From Amycolatopsis mongoliensis (GTDB taxonomy: Bacteria; Actinomycetota; Actinomycetes; Mycobacteriales; Pseudonocardiaceae), in contig NZ_CP127295.1 in the NCBI RefSeq assembly GCF_030285665.1, forward strand, positions 7,006,001-7,070,000: a DNA stretch of 64,000 nucleotides, in the 5' to 3' direction. The notes below the pieces were generated by a model, which was not told the DNA's origin, searched no databases, and saw nothing but the letters and a program-made list of their open reading frames with translations. Each line of letters opens with the position of its first letter. Position 1 is the first letter of the stretch. The translations under genes were made by a program, and so were the position numbers. Shown here one piece after another: positions 7,944 to 16,646 of this stretch.

Positions 7944-8765
7944 GTGCGCTTGACTAGGACCGTGGTGGTGCGGGTGCTGGTGGGGCTGGTGCTCGTCGTC
8001 GTCCTGGTCCTGGCGCTCGTGTGGATCTTCCAGCGCCGCCTGATCTACCTGGCGGACACGACGCCCGTGCCCGCCGCCGGTGCCGTGCTGCCCGGCGCCG
8101 AGGACGTCCGGCTCCGCACCACCGACGGCCTCGAGCTGGGCGCCTGGTTCGTCCATCCCGCAGGACCGGCCCCGAAGGCGACCGTCCTCGTCGCCAACGG
8201 CAACGGCGGCAACCGGGCCGGCCGGGCCCCGCTCGCCGCGAAGCTCGCGCAAGCCGGCCTGGCCGTGCTGGTGTTCGACTACCGCGGCTACGGCGGCAAC
8301 CCCGGCGACCCCGACGAAGCCGGCCTGGCTCTCGACGTCCGCGCCGCCTACCGCTTCCTCGTCGAGGACCGCCGGGTGCCGCCGGGGCGACTCCTCTTCT
8401 ACGGCGAAAGCCTCGGCTGCGCGGTGGTGGCCGAGCTCGCCCTCGAGCACCCGCCCGCCGGGCTGCTCCTGCGGTCGCCGTTCGTGGACCTCGCCGCCGT
8501 GGGCGCGGGCAGCTACCCGTACCTGCCGGTGCGGCTGCTGCTGCGCGACCGGTTCCCGGTCCGGGACGAGGTCGCCCGCCTGCGCGTCCCGACGGTCGTG
8601 GTCCTGGGCGGCCGGGACTCGATCGTCCCGCCGGACCAGAGCCGGGAGGTGGCCGCGGCGGCGTCGGCGCGGCTGGTGGAACTGCCTGGGGCCGACCACA
8701 ACGACCCGGTGCTGGCCGACGGGCCCGAACTCGTCGAGGCCGTGCTGTCGCTGGTGCCGCGCTGA
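7944..8765 (+). CDS. Membrane-anchored alpha/beta hydrolase (BEM46-like)
   Basis: About 273 residues. A single N-terminal transmembrane helix (VLVGLVLVVVLVLALVWIF) precedes an alpha/beta-hydrolase fold. The nucleophile elbow is GESLG, the acid lies in LGGRDSIVPPDQS, and the His is in GADHND. The FDYRGYGGNPGDPDEAG segment after strand 4 is typical of the BEM46/ABHD13 group. The domain is probably extracytoplasmic. The start is uncertain: GTG 7944, TTG 7950 and GTG 7962 are all in frame and no strong ribosome-binding site decides between them. Confidence 0.82.
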   Translation: MRLTRTVVVRVLVGLVLVVVLVLALVWIFQRRLIYLADTTPVPAAGAVLPGAEDVRLRTTDGLELGAWFVHPAGPAPKATVLVANGNGGNRAGRAPLAAKLAQAGLAVLVFDYRGYGGNPGDPDEAGLALDVRAAYRFLVEDRRVPPGRLLFYGESLGCAVVAELALEHPPAGLLLRSPFVDLAAVGAGSYPYLPVRLLLRDRFPVRDEVARLRVPTVVVLGGRDSIVPPDQSREVAAAASARLVELPGADHNDPVLADGPELVEAVLSLVPR

Positions 8766-8772
8766 CCCGGCG

Positions 8773-11499
8773 TCACGCGTTCGCCGTGGTCCAGGTCGCG
8801 ATCTGCGCGCGGTTCGTGAAGCCGAGCTTGGTGAGGATGTGCTGCACGTGGCTTTCCGCCGTCCGCTCGGAAATGTGCAGCAGGGCGGCGATCTGCTTGT
8901 TCGTCAGTCCGTCGGCCACGTGGGCGGCGACCTCCCGTTCGCGGCGGGTCAGCGGGCCCGGGGTGTCCCCGCGCAGGGCTGCCGCGAGCGCGTCGGCGTC
9001 CCGCCGCAGCGGGGCCATGCCGAGCCGGTCCGCCGCGGCCGCCACGGACGCGGCGAGACCGAGGGCTTCGCCGGCGTCACCCGGACGCGCGCGCCGCGCC
9101 AGCACCTCGGCCAGCCCGAACCGGGCCAGCGCGGCGAAGGGCGGCGTGCCGGCTTCGTCGTTGGCCGCGACGGCGAGCCTGAACTCCCGGACCGCTTCGT
9201 CGAGCCGGCCGGCGGACGCGGCCGCGAGCCCGAGGTACCGGCGGACCGAGCCGGTGACGAGGATCGAGCCCGCGCCGCCGGTCACGAACAACCCGGCGTG
9301 CGGGCGCAGGAGCGCCGCCGCCCGCTCGACGGCTTCGGGTGGCCCGAACTCCGCGCCCAGCTCCACGGCGACGGCGGCCACGGGCAGCGTCGCGGGCACC
9401 GGCGCCGGCGCGGGCACCGAAGCGCGGCGGTAGAGCTCGCCGGCCCGGGCCCGGTCGCCGGCCTGCAGCAGCCACGCGGCGTGCAGCAGCCCGACGAACG
9501 GCGGGGCGTTCTCGGCGAAGATGCGCTCCATCTCGGGCGTCACCAGGTCGGCCCGGCCGGTGAGCCCCGCGATGGAGGCCAGCACGGTGATCGGCACGCC
9601 CTGCAGCGACATGTGCGCCCGGTCGGCGACGAGCGCGAAGCTTTGCCGGAGCGCGTCGACGGCTTCGTCGAACTGACCGCGGGCGATGGCGAGCGTGGCG
9701 GAACTGCGCAGGTGGTGCCACCGCGCGAGCGGACGGCGAAGGCGTTCGGCCAGCAGCCGGAGCGCGCCGAGCTCGTGCTCGGCTTCCCCGAGCCTGCCGA
9801 GCATGAGCAGCGCGTCGAACTGCCACAGCCGGCCCCACAGCAGGACGTCGGCGTCGTCGCGGTCCTCGCCGAGGGCGATCATCCGGTGGGCGAGGGAGAG
9901 CCGTTCGTGCACGCCGCCGGGTGCGGATCGCACCATCTGCCGGGCGCGCAGGGCCGAGCAGAGCACGTCCGGGTCGCCGAGCCGTTCGGCGATCGCCAAT
10001 GCCTCGGCGGACGCCTTTTCGGCCTCTTCGCCCCCGAGGAACCCGGCTTCCCCCGCGTGCAGGGCGAGCAGGCGGGCCCGCAGCGGATCGTCGCCGGGTG
10101 GCAGTCCCGCGAGCGCCTCTCGCGCGATCTTGGCGCCGTTGAAGCTGCCCCACGGGTCCGACAGGCCTTCCATCGCCAGCGCCGTCTCGCCCAGCACGGC
10201 CGGATCACCGGCTTCGCGGGCCGCGTCCGCGGCGGCTTCCAGGACCCGGGAGCCGCGCTCGATCTCGCCGCCGCGCAGGTGGGCGATCCCTTCGCGCAGC
10301 CGCAGCCGGGCCCGGTCGGCGGCGGACGCGGGCGCCGCTTCGAGCGCACGCCGGTAGAGCTCGGCCGCCCGTTCCCAGGCGAGCTGGGCCAGCGCCTGGT
10401 CGCCGGCGCGCTCGGCCCACGACGCCGCGCTCGTCGCGTCGCCGACGGGCAGTGATTCCAGCCAGTGGTGGGCGATCTCCGAGATCCGGGCCGGGTCCCG
10501 CCGCTCGAGCCACGCCGCCATCCGGGCGTGCGCGGCCAGTCGCGCCGCCGTCGGCAGCCCGGCCGCCGCCGACTCCCGGATCAGGTCGTGCTTGAAGCTG
10601 CCCGCGATCACGATGCCGGCGTCCGTGGCCTCGTCGAGGTCGGTCAGGACGTCGGCCGCCGGCCGGCCGAGGACGTCGGCGAGCGCGGCCGGGTCGACGT
10701 CGCGGCCGAGCACGGCCGCGGTCGCGACGAGCTCGCGGCACGGCTCGCCCAGCCGGGCCAGCCGTGCCCGGACGGTGTCCACGACGCCGTCCGGCAGCGC
10801 GTCCCCGGCGGTGCCGACCAGCTGGGCCAGCTCGGCCACGAAGAACGGGTTGCCGCCCGAGCGGCGGCTGACCAGCGTCGCGACCTCGGGGGAGACACCG
10901 CCGCGGCCGAGCTGCTCGACGACCTCGGCCTCGGTCAGCCCGGCCAGCCGGATCCGGGTCAGGACCGGCTCGCGGGCCAGCGCAGCCAGGGCCGCGGTGA
11001 GCGCCTCCCGGCCGGTCGCCTCGGTGTCGCGGTAGGTCACCACGACCAGCACCGGCGCCCGGTCGAGGTCGCGGGCCAGGTGGACGAGCAGGGCCAGCGA
11101 GGCCGCGTCGGCCCACTGCAGGTCGTCGAGCACGGCGAGCAGGCCGTGCGGCACGGCCGCCTCGCGCAGGCCGTCGGCGAAGGCTTCGAACGCGGCGAAC
11201 CGCGCCTCCGCCGAGCCGCCGGTGTCCCCGGTCGGGAACGGCCGGCCCAGTGCCCGGGCCAGCTGCCGGAAGACCCAGTAGGGCGGACTGCCCTCGTCGT
11301 CGTTCGCGCGTCCCCAGCCGACCGGCACGCCCTCCCGCTCGGCGTGCCCGGCCAGCTCGCGGGCCAGGCTGGTCTTGCCGATGCCCGGCTCGCCGACGAC
11401 GAGCACGAGCCCGCCGCGCCCGGCCCGCGCCTCCTCGAGGCGGGCGCGCAGCAGCTCCAGCTCGCCGGTCCGGCCGACGAAGCCCCGACCGAGCTCCAT
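8773..11499 (-). CDS. LAL-type LuxR-family regulator with ATPase domain
   Basis: About 908 residues. This is a large ATP-binding LuxR regulator (STAND NTPase). The Walker A motif GEPGIGKTS lies near residue 35 and a Walker B-like LLAVLDDLQWAD near 125. A long helical TPR-like region follows, then a C-terminal LuxR helix-turn-helix (LTRREREVAAHVADGLTNKQIAALLHISERTAESHV). Such proteins activate nearby catabolic or secondary-metabolite operons when a ligand relieves the ATPase core. It is the last gene of an operon with an amidohydrolase and a 36-residue peptide. A second in-frame ATG at 11529 would add ten residues and leave only about 10 nt after the peptide stop. Confidence 0.9.
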   Translation of the reverse strand: MELGRGFVGRTGELELLRARLEEARAGRGGLVLVVGEPGIGKTSLARELAGHAEREGVPVGWGRANDDEGSPPYWVFRQLARALGRPFPTGDTGGSAEARFAAFEAFADGLREAAVPHGLLAVLDDLQWADAASLALLVHLARDLDRAPVLVVVTYRDTEATGREALTAALAALAREPVLTRIRLAGLTEAEVVEQLGRGGVSPEVATLVSRRSGGNPFFVAELAQLVGTAGDALPDGVVDTVRARLARLGEPCRELVATAAVLGRDVDPAALADVLGRPAADVLTDLDEATDAGIVIAGSFKHDLIRESAAAGLPTAARLAAHARMAAWLERRDPARISEIAHHWLESLPVGDATSAASWAERAGDQALAQLAWERAAELYRRALEAAPASAADRARLRLREGIAHLRGGEIERGSRVLEAAADAAREAGDPAVLGETALAMEGLSDPWGSFNGAKIAREALAGLPPGDDPLRARLLALHAGEAGFLGGEEAEKASAEALAIAERLGDPDVLCSALRARQMVRSAPGGVHERLSLAHRMIALGEDRDDADVLLWGRLWQFDALLMLGRLGEAEHELGALRLLAERLRRPLARWHHLRSSATLAIARGQFDEAVDALRQSFALVADRAHMSLQGVPITVLASIAGLTGRADLVTPEMERIFAENAPPFVGLLHAAWLLQAGDRARAGELYRRASVPAPAPVPATLPVAAVAVELGAEFGPPEAVERAAALLRPHAGLFVTGGAGSILVTGSVRRYLGLAAASAGRLDEAVREFRLAVAANDEAGTPPFAALARFGLAEVLARRARPGDAGEALGLAASVAAAADRLGMAPLRRDADALAAALRGDTPGPLTRREREVAAHVADGLTNKQIAALLHISERTAESHVQHILTKLGFTNRAQIATWTTANA

Positions 11500-11539
11500 G
11501 CGCCAGTACGATACGGCGCTCCGGCTCATCGGGCGCGGT

Positions 11540-11650
11540 TCAGCGCGGTTCGCCGGGCCACCGGAACTTCGGCCCGGCCGGCCAGCCGGGCGCCGGGAAC
11601 CACGCGGCCCGGGCCAGGCCCGCGACCAGTGCTTTCAGGAACTTCTTCAC
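11540..11650 (-). CDS. 36-residue basic Trp/Pro-rich peptide, translationally coupled
   Basis: A short frame from GTG (11650-11648) to TGA. Its start overlaps the stop of the amidohydrolase gene in a GTGA arrangement, and a strong GGGAGGTG ribosome-binding site lies 7 nt upstream inside that gene. The product begins MKKFLKALVAGLARAAWF, a basic amphipathic helix. It ends in a Pro/Gly/Trp-rich tail with the repeated motif PGWPAGPKF and RWPGEPR. No cysteine is present. The coupling and RBS argue for real translation. Whether it is a signal peptide for the adjacent LAL regulator, a membrane-active peptide or a modified-peptide precursor is not known. Confidence 0.6.
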   Translation of the reverse strand: MKKFLKALVAGLARAAWFPAPGWPAGPKFRWPGEPR

Positions 11651-12843
11651 GCGATCCACCTCCCTCGCGCGCACACCGCACGGACCCGCAGCAGCGCCCG
11701 CGGGTCGGCCAGCGGGTCGCCGTCGACGGCCAGCAGGTCCGCGTCGAACCCCGGCGCGACCCGCCCCTTGCGGTGCGCGAGCCCGCACACGCCCGCCGCG
11801 ACCGAGGTGATCGCCCGCAGCGTGTCGGCCGGCGACAGGCCGACCTGGCGCAGCATCAGCGGCGCCCACGGCAGCACCCCGTGCGGCTTCACCGGGGCGA
11901 TCCCGGCGTCGGTGCCGGCGACGACCCGCGCACCGAGCTCGTGGAGGCGCCGGTAGTTCGCGACGACGCCGGGCATCCGCCGGGCGATCTCCTCGGGTGG
12001 CGCCAGGCCCTCGACCGGCACCATGCCGACCGTCGCCCCGACGGCCACGCCCCGGTCCACGACGGCGCGCAGCAGCTCCTCGGAGTGGTCGACACCGGTC
12101 GCGGACCAGAACGTCACGTGCTCCATGCCGTCGACGCCGGCGGCGAGGGCGTCGGCGATGGCCGAGGTCCCGTGCGCGTGCGCGGTGACGGGCAGCCCGT
12201 GCCGGTGGGCCTCGTCGACGGCGGCGCGCAGGACGTCCCGGTCGAACTGCGCGCACTCCTGGCGTGTGCCCGGCGTCATCGTCCCGCCGCTGGCCATGAT
12301 CTTGACGACGTCGGTCCCGCGCTCGACGTGTTCGCGCACCGCCGCCCGCACGCCGGCCTCGCTCGCGTCCGCGACGCCGCCGAGGAAGTGGCAGTGCCCG
12401 CCGGGACTGGTGACCGGCGGCCCGGCCGCGACGAGCGTCGGCTGGTCCGCGCGGTTCTTCAAGGCCAGGGAGAGGTACCCGCGGTCCCCGAGGTCCCGCA
12501 CGGTGGTGACGCCGGCCCGCAGCGACGCCCGCCCGGCTTCGGCCATCGCGGCCAGGGCCTGCTCGTCGTCGCGCGCGGCGAGCCGGGCGACCGGCTCGGC
12601 ACTGGCGTCGAAGGCGAGGTGGACGTGCGTGTCGACCAGCCCGGGCAGCAGCGTCGCCCCGGCGAGGTCCACGACCTCGGCTCCGTCCGGCGCGGTTCCC
12701 CCGGACTCGACGCCCAGGATCGTGGTGCCGTCGAGCACCACCAGCGGGTCGGCCACCAGGGCCGAGCCCACGCCGTCAAACAACCGAGCCGCCCGGACGG
12801 CGGTGAGCCGTCTCCGCTCGGTCACCACAAGCTGTTTCGTCAT
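11647..12843 (-). CDS. Metal-dependent amidohydrolase (imidazolonepropionase/prolidase-like branch)
   Basis: About 398 residues. It has the amidohydrolase-superfamily metal site: LVDTHVHLAF (HxH), a Lys in VVKIMASGG, His in VTAHAHG and MEHVTF, and Asp in VAGTDAG. The flanking beta-sandwich (AARLFDGVG at the N-terminus and GFDADLLAVDGDPLADP at the C-terminus) is typical of the Xaa-Pro dipeptidase and imidazolonepropionase-like branch, which often cleaves N-acylated amino acids or peptides. The same operon continues with a 36-residue peptide and the LAL regulator. An alternative GTG start lies at 12852. Confidence 0.88.
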   Translation of the reverse strand: MTKQLVVTERRRLTAVRAARLFDGVGSALVADPLVVLDGTTILGVESGGTAPDGAEVVDLAGATLLPGLVDTHVHLAFDASAEPVARLAARDDEQALAAMAEAGRASLRAGVTTVRDLGDRGYLSLALKNRADQPTLVAAGPPVTSPGGHCHFLGGVADASEAGVRAAVREHVERGTDVVKIMASGGTMTPGTRQECAQFDRDVLRAAVDEAHRHGLPVTAHAHGTSAIADALAAGVDGMEHVTFWSATGVDHSEELLRAVVDRGVAVGATVGMVPVEGLAPPEEIARRMPGVVANYRRLHELGARVVAGTDAGIAPVKPHGVLPWAPLMLRQVGLSPADTLRAITSVAAGVCGLAHRKGRVAPGFDADLLAVDGDPLADPRALLRVRAVCARGRWIA

Positions 12844-13090
12844 GCGGGCCACGATCGCCCGGTCCCGTGGCGGGCACGTCGGGGCAAGTACGGAGCCGCG
12901 GTACGGAGATTCCGCCGGAGCCGGCCGCCGGTCTTCGCCGGGGTGCTCGCAGCTACGCAGCTGGTGCGCCGCAGGCGCTGAGCGTACGTCCGGTTACGTA
13001 GCCCCGAAGCCGCTTCCGCGCCGACGCGGACCCGGGAGCCGCTGCGGGAAGGTCGAGCGGTCAGTCCCACCCGACCGCACAGGAGCACCC

Positions 13091-13717
13091 ATGTCCACAC
13101 CTCGCGCGATCACGGGGGCCGCCGTCTTCCTGGTCGCCTACCTGGCGGTGAGCTTCGCCGGCGCGCTCGCCGACCGCAGCTTGCCCCTGCCCGACGCCCC
13201 GGCGGCCGACGTCGCGGCGTACTACGGCGCCAACCCCGCCGCCGCGGTCGTCGTCGCCCTGCTCCAGGTCGTGTCCGTCCTCGGCTTCGCCGCTTTCGCC
13301 TGGGTGGTCTCTCGCGGGCCGGCCAGGGCGGTCGCCGCGGTCTCCGTGCTGGCCATGGTGGTTTCGAGCGCGCTCACCGTCGTCCTGGCGATCGTCGCCG
13401 GCTCGGCGTCCCTGGACACCGTTCAGACGTTGCGGCTGGGCAGCTTCTACGCCGGCGGGGTCGTCAACGTCGTCACCTTGGGCATCTTCGTGGTCACCGC
13501 CGCGAACCAGCGGGTCGGCGCGCCGACCCGCTGGTTCGGGTACGTCGCCGGCGGCCTCGCGGTGCTTTCGGTGCTGTCGCCGGCCTTCTCCTTCGCGAGC
13601 GCCCTGCTGCCGGTGGGCCGGGTGCTGTCGATGGTGTGGACGGTGGTCGCCGCGATCGTGCTCGCCCGGAGCCGGCGGACCGGGCGCGCCGTCAGCACTC
13701 GCGGTTCAGCGAGCTGA
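13091..13717 (+). CDS. Hypothetical membrane protein, six helices
   Basis: A 208-residue integral membrane protein with hydrophobic segments at about residues 5-25, 50-72, 78-100, 118-138, 150-172 and 175-195, resembling DUF4386-type proteins. The ATG follows AGGAGCACCC. Its 3' end overlaps the convergent hydrolase gene by 26 bp. The 247-bp region between this gene and the amidohydrolase holds no further gene that I can see. Confidence 0.7.
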   Translation: MSTPRAITGAAVFLVAYLAVSFAGALADRSLPLPDAPAADVAAYYGANPAAAVVVALLQVVSVLGFAAFAWVVSRGPARAVAAVSVLAMVVSSALTVVLAIVAGSASLDTVQTLRLGSFYAGGVVNVVTLGIFVVTAANQRVGAPTRWFGYVAGGLAVLSVLSPAFSFASALLPVGRVLSMVWTVVAAIVLARSRRTGRAVSTRGSAS

Positions 13718-15365
13718 CCTCGTCCCGGACCCGCGTGCGCAAGTCCGACGCGCCGGAAAGTCGCGTTTGGACGGACGCCGCCGCGTTCCGCACCGGCCCG
13801 GCGACGGGGTACACCCGGTCCTCACCGATCAGCGGGATTCCCGGGCACGTCGTGCTGCCGGGCCGGGAGTTCTTGGTGAGGAACACGTTCACGAGACCGT
13901 CGACGCACGGGTTGCCCGCCAGCGCGTACTGGCCGTGGAACGGCGAATCGTCGACCGACACCAGCGGGACCCCGGCCGAGCGCACCGCCGCGGAGGCCTG
14001 CTCGTACCCCGTCTGCGGATCGAATTCGCCCTGCACCACCAGGATGTTCGCCGCCGCCGAAGCGGGCACGTCCGGCAGTTCGTGCTGCGGCTCGTCGGAC
14101 CAGAAGCCGCAGGTTTCGCCGAGGCCGTAGGCCCAGCCGAAGAGCGGATACCGCGGGCCTTGCCGGTCGCTGAGGCGTTCGTACCAGGCCGCCGGGCGCG
14201 TGGGCTGGTCACCGCACGCGACGGCGTACCGGGTGCCGGGGCGCTGGGTGTAGTCCGGTGCTGCCGCGGCCACCCGCTCGGGTGTCAGCGACGCGGCCGG
14301 GACGCCGAACGCCTTGCGCGACAAGGCGTCCAGCGCATCCGCCAGCGCCGCCGGGGGAGTGGCGGAAGTCCCGTCGAGCGCCGCCGCGCCCTGGAGGAAG
14401 ACCAGCGCGCCGAGCAGCCACCGGAGCTCGCTGCCGTTGCCGACGAAGATGCCGTCGAAGGTGTCCGGGGAGACGCCGTGGCTGCCGTAGTAGGCGCGGA
14501 CGCGCTCCCACTTCGCCTTGACCTCCGCCGCCGTCGCGCCCAGCTGCGCCGCGAAGTTCCGGGCCAGCCACGGCACGTAGACGTCGTCGAACTGCCGCTG
14601 GTCGATCACCGGGAACGCCTCGAAGCCGGCCTGCAGCCGGCCTTCGAAGTTCACGCTGGAGTCGAGCACGGTCTTGCCGGTGTGCTCCGGGAACAGCGAC
14701 GCGTACTTGGCGCCGAGCCAGGTGCCGTAGGAGTAGCCGAGGTAGTTCAGCTTCTCGTCGCCCAGCAGCGTGCGGATCAGATCCATGTCGTGCGCGGTCT
14801 GCCACGTCGTGATGTATGGCGCGACCGCGTCGCTCTGGCACGCCTCGGCGGTGGCCCGGGGCACCTGCTGGTGCGCCGCGACGCTCGCCGCCGAGCGGTC
14901 GCGCGCGTCGAGGAGGCCCTGCGGCAGGCGGCCGACCGGGACCTGGCACTGGAAGCCGTGGTCGTCGGTGCCCGCGTGGCCGGTGCCGCGCGGGTCCATG
15001 CCGACGAAGTCGTAGAGCTGGTGCACCGACGGCTCGAGCGCGGCGAGCGATCCGGCCAGCGGCGTGCCCTGGCCGCCCGGCCCGCCGGGGTTGAGCAGGA
15101 GCGCGCCACGCCGCTCACCGGTCGCGGCGGCGCGGCTGATCGACACCTGCAGGTCGGTGCCGGCGGCCGGGTTCGCCCAGTCCCGCGGCACGGTGACGAG
15201 CGCGCACTGTGCCGGCGCGTCGTCCGCGGCCGGCTTGAACGGGCAGTCGCCCCACTGGAGCTGCTGGCTCGTGTACGGCGTGAGCGGGTCCGCGGCTGCG
15301 GCGGGCACCGCGGCCGCGAAGAGGGCGGCCGTCGCGGCCGCCAGTCCTGTCCGGGAGATGCGCAC
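13692..15365 (-). CDS. Secreted alpha/beta hydrolase, tripeptidyl-aminopeptidase-like
   Basis: A 557-residue exported enzyme. The signal peptide covers about residues 1-25 (MRISRTGLAAATAALFAAAV, cleavage near AAA). The mature part shows the SlpD/SlpE-type fold: NPGGPGGQG oxyanion loop, GMDPRGTGHA, nucleophile Ser in GYSYGTWLG, and a C-terminal TAP-like domain with the acid in VQGEFDPQTGYE and His in SPFHGQYA. Such proteins release tripeptides or amino acids from peptide substrates outside the cell. The alpha/beta core is interrupted by the usual helical lid. No regulator lies alongside. Confidence 0.92.
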   Translation of the reverse strand: MRISRTGLAAATAALFAAAVPAAAADPLTPYTSQQLQWGDCPFKPAADDAPAQCALVTVPRDWANPAAGTDLQVSISRAAATGERRGALLLNPGGPGGQGTPLAGSLAALEPSVHQLYDFVGMDPRGTGHAGTDDHGFQCQVPVGRLPQGLLDARDRSAASVAAHQQVPRATAEACQSDAVAPYITTWQTAHDMDLIRTLLGDEKLNYLGYSYGTWLGAKYASLFPEHTGKTVLDSSVNFEGRLQAGFEAFPVIDQRQFDDVYVPWLARNFAAQLGATAAEVKAKWERVRAYYGSHGVSPDTFDGIFVGNGSELRWLLGALVFLQGAAALDGTSATPPAALADALDALSRKAFGVPAASLTPERVAAAAPDYTQRPGTRYAVACGDQPTRPAAWYERLSDRQGPRYPLFGWAYGLGETCGFWSDEPQHELPDVPASAAANILVVQGEFDPQTGYEQASAAVRSAGVPLVSVDDSPFHGQYALAGNPCVDGLVNVFLTKNSRPGSTTCPGIPLIGEDRVYPVAGPVRNAAASVQTRLSGASDLRTRVRDEVSSLNREC

Positions 15366-15460
15366 CGGGTTGTCCTTCCGTCGCCGGGTGGGGTGCGCCC
15401 GAGCCTGGCCCGGCCGCGGCCGCCGGTGATCAGCCCGGGGGACGAAGTCGTCGTCCGGGA

Positions 15461-15480
15461 CTCGGTCCCGGGTATGAGAC
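15461..15480. promoter_or_regulatory. Operator-like element upstream of the RDD gene
   Basis: The sequence CTCGGTCCCGGGTATGAGAC resembles one side of the repeat cluster at 17880-17917 (GGGTACGAGACGG there, GGGTATGAGACGG here) and is itself loosely dyad-symmetric. It lies 45-65 bp upstream of the RDD-protein start. It may be a second site for the neighbouring response regulator. Confidence 0.35.
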
Positions 15481-15523
15481 GGCTCAGCGCGCGCCCGGGC
15501 GCCGGGACCGAGATCATGGGCGC

Positions 15524-16099
15524 ATGACCCGTCCGGGAATCGGCGTCGTCGGCCGCCGCCTGGTGCAGTTCCTGCTGGACGAGCTGCTCGTCTTCGTGCC
15601 CATGCTGCTGCTCGCGATCGCGGTGGTCTGGCTCTTCCACCCGCACGGCCCGGCGCTGCTGACGTTCCTGAAAGTCGTTCTCTACACGATGCTGGCGCTG
15701 GACTTCCTCGGCCTCGTGTTCGTCATGGTGTGGTGGCCCTACCGGCACGGTGGCCAGACGCCGGCGATGCGCTGGCTGCGCCTGCGGGTCCAGACCCTCG
15801 AAGGCGGCCACCCGTCGCTGGGCGCGTTCGTCGTCCGCGACCTGCTGATGCTGGTCGACGGCTTCGCGTGGGGACTCGCGGGCATCGTGGTGATGCTCGT
15901 GACGCGCCGCCGCCAGCGGTTCGGCGACGTCGTGGCGCGCACGGTCGTCGTGCGCGTCCCCTGGCGCTCGATCGACGAGTCAGCGGGCCAGGCCGCTTTC
16001 CCAGGCCCAGATGGCGATTTCGGTACGGTTGCGGGCGCTCAGCTTGCGCTTGACCGAGCCGATGTGGGTCTTGACCGTCGGCAGCGAAACCACCAGTGA
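15524..16099 (+). CDS. RDD-family membrane protein
   Basis: A 191-residue membrane protein of the RDD family. Its first helix carries LDELLVFVPMLLLAIAVVWLF in place of the usual RxxD motif. It then has the characteristic GGQTPAMRWLRLRV turn after helix 2, and a third helix followed by QRFGDVVARTVVV. RDD proteins are often linked to transport or stress but lack a general function. The last 120 bp run across the 3' end of the convergent response-regulator gene, so the final 40 or so residues are unusual. It may have lost a stop codon near 15975 by mutation. Confidence 0.8.
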   Translation: MTRPGIGVVGRRLVQFLLDELLVFVPMLLLAIAVVWLFHPHGPALLTFLKVVLYTMLALDFLGLVFVMVWWPYRHGGQTPAMRWLRLRVQTLEGGHPSLGAFVVRDLLMLVDGFAWGLAGIVVMLVTRRRQRFGDVVARTVVVRVPWRSIDESAGQAAFPGPDGDFGTVAGAQLALDRADVGLDRRQRNHQ

Positions 16100-16630
16100 G
16101 CGGCAGATCTCGTCGTTCGTTTCGCCGCGGGCCACGGCTTTCACGACGTCGAGCTCGCGCGGGGTGAGCGGGCTTGCGGGCGCGGGGGCGGTCCGGGGAT
16201 CGCGGCGCGCGTAGTGCGCCAGCAGCCGGGTCGTGATCGCGGGGGAGACGAGGGCTTCGCCGTGGGCGGCCGCGTGCACGGCTTCGATGAGCAGGTTCGG
16301 CCCGGCGTCCTTGAGCAGGAACCCGCAGGCGCCGGCGCGCAGGGCCGCGTGCACGTTCTCGTCCAGCCCGAACGTCGTGACCATCACGACGTGCAGCGGG
16401 TCCGGGACTCCCGCGCCGGCCAGCAGTTCCGTCGCGCGCAGCCCGTCCACACCGGGCATCCGGATGTCCATCAGCGTGACGTCCGGGCGCAGTTCCCGCG
16501 CCAGCCGCACGGCCTGGTCGCCGTCGGCGGCCTCGCCGACGACCTCGATGTCCGGCTCGCCTTCGAGGATCAGCCGGAACCCCGCGCGGACCATCGCCTG
16601 GTCGTCGGCGATCAGCACTCGCGTCGGCAC
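15980..16630 (-). CDS. NarL/FixJ-type response regulator
   Basis: A 216-residue response regulator. The receiver domain has the acidic pair ADD at 8-10, the phospho-acceptor Asp55 in LMDIRMPG and the Lys in LLKDAG. The C-terminal LuxR-type helix-turn-helix (LTPRELDVVKAVARGETNDEICRSL) binds DNA. It is the second gene of a kinase-regulator operon, 16 bp after the kinase. Repeated TCGTACC-type sequences upstream of flanking genes are its likely targets. Confidence 0.93.
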   Translation of the reverse strand: MPTRVLIADDQAMVRAGFRLILEGEPDIEVVGEAADGDQAVRLARELRPDVTLMDIRMPGVDGLRATELLAGAGVPDPLHVVMVTTFGLDENVHAALRAGACGFLLKDAGPNLLIEAVHAAAHGEALVSPAITTRLLAHYARRDPRTAPAPASPLTPRELDVVKAVARGETNDEICRSLVVSLPTVKTHIGSVKRKLSARNRTEIAIWAWESGLAR

Positions 16631-16646
16631 CCGGTCTCCCCTCGCC

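Noticed and set aside
8080..10455. A 791-codon plus-strand frame across the hydrolase and LAL-regulator genes
   Set aside because: It shows no domain and spans two genuine genes in other frames.
12853..13090. Possible small gene or riboswitch between the amidohydrolase and the next membrane protein
   Set aside because: No frame with a ribosome-binding site and no conserved RNA motif was seen; the short repeats present are not convincing.
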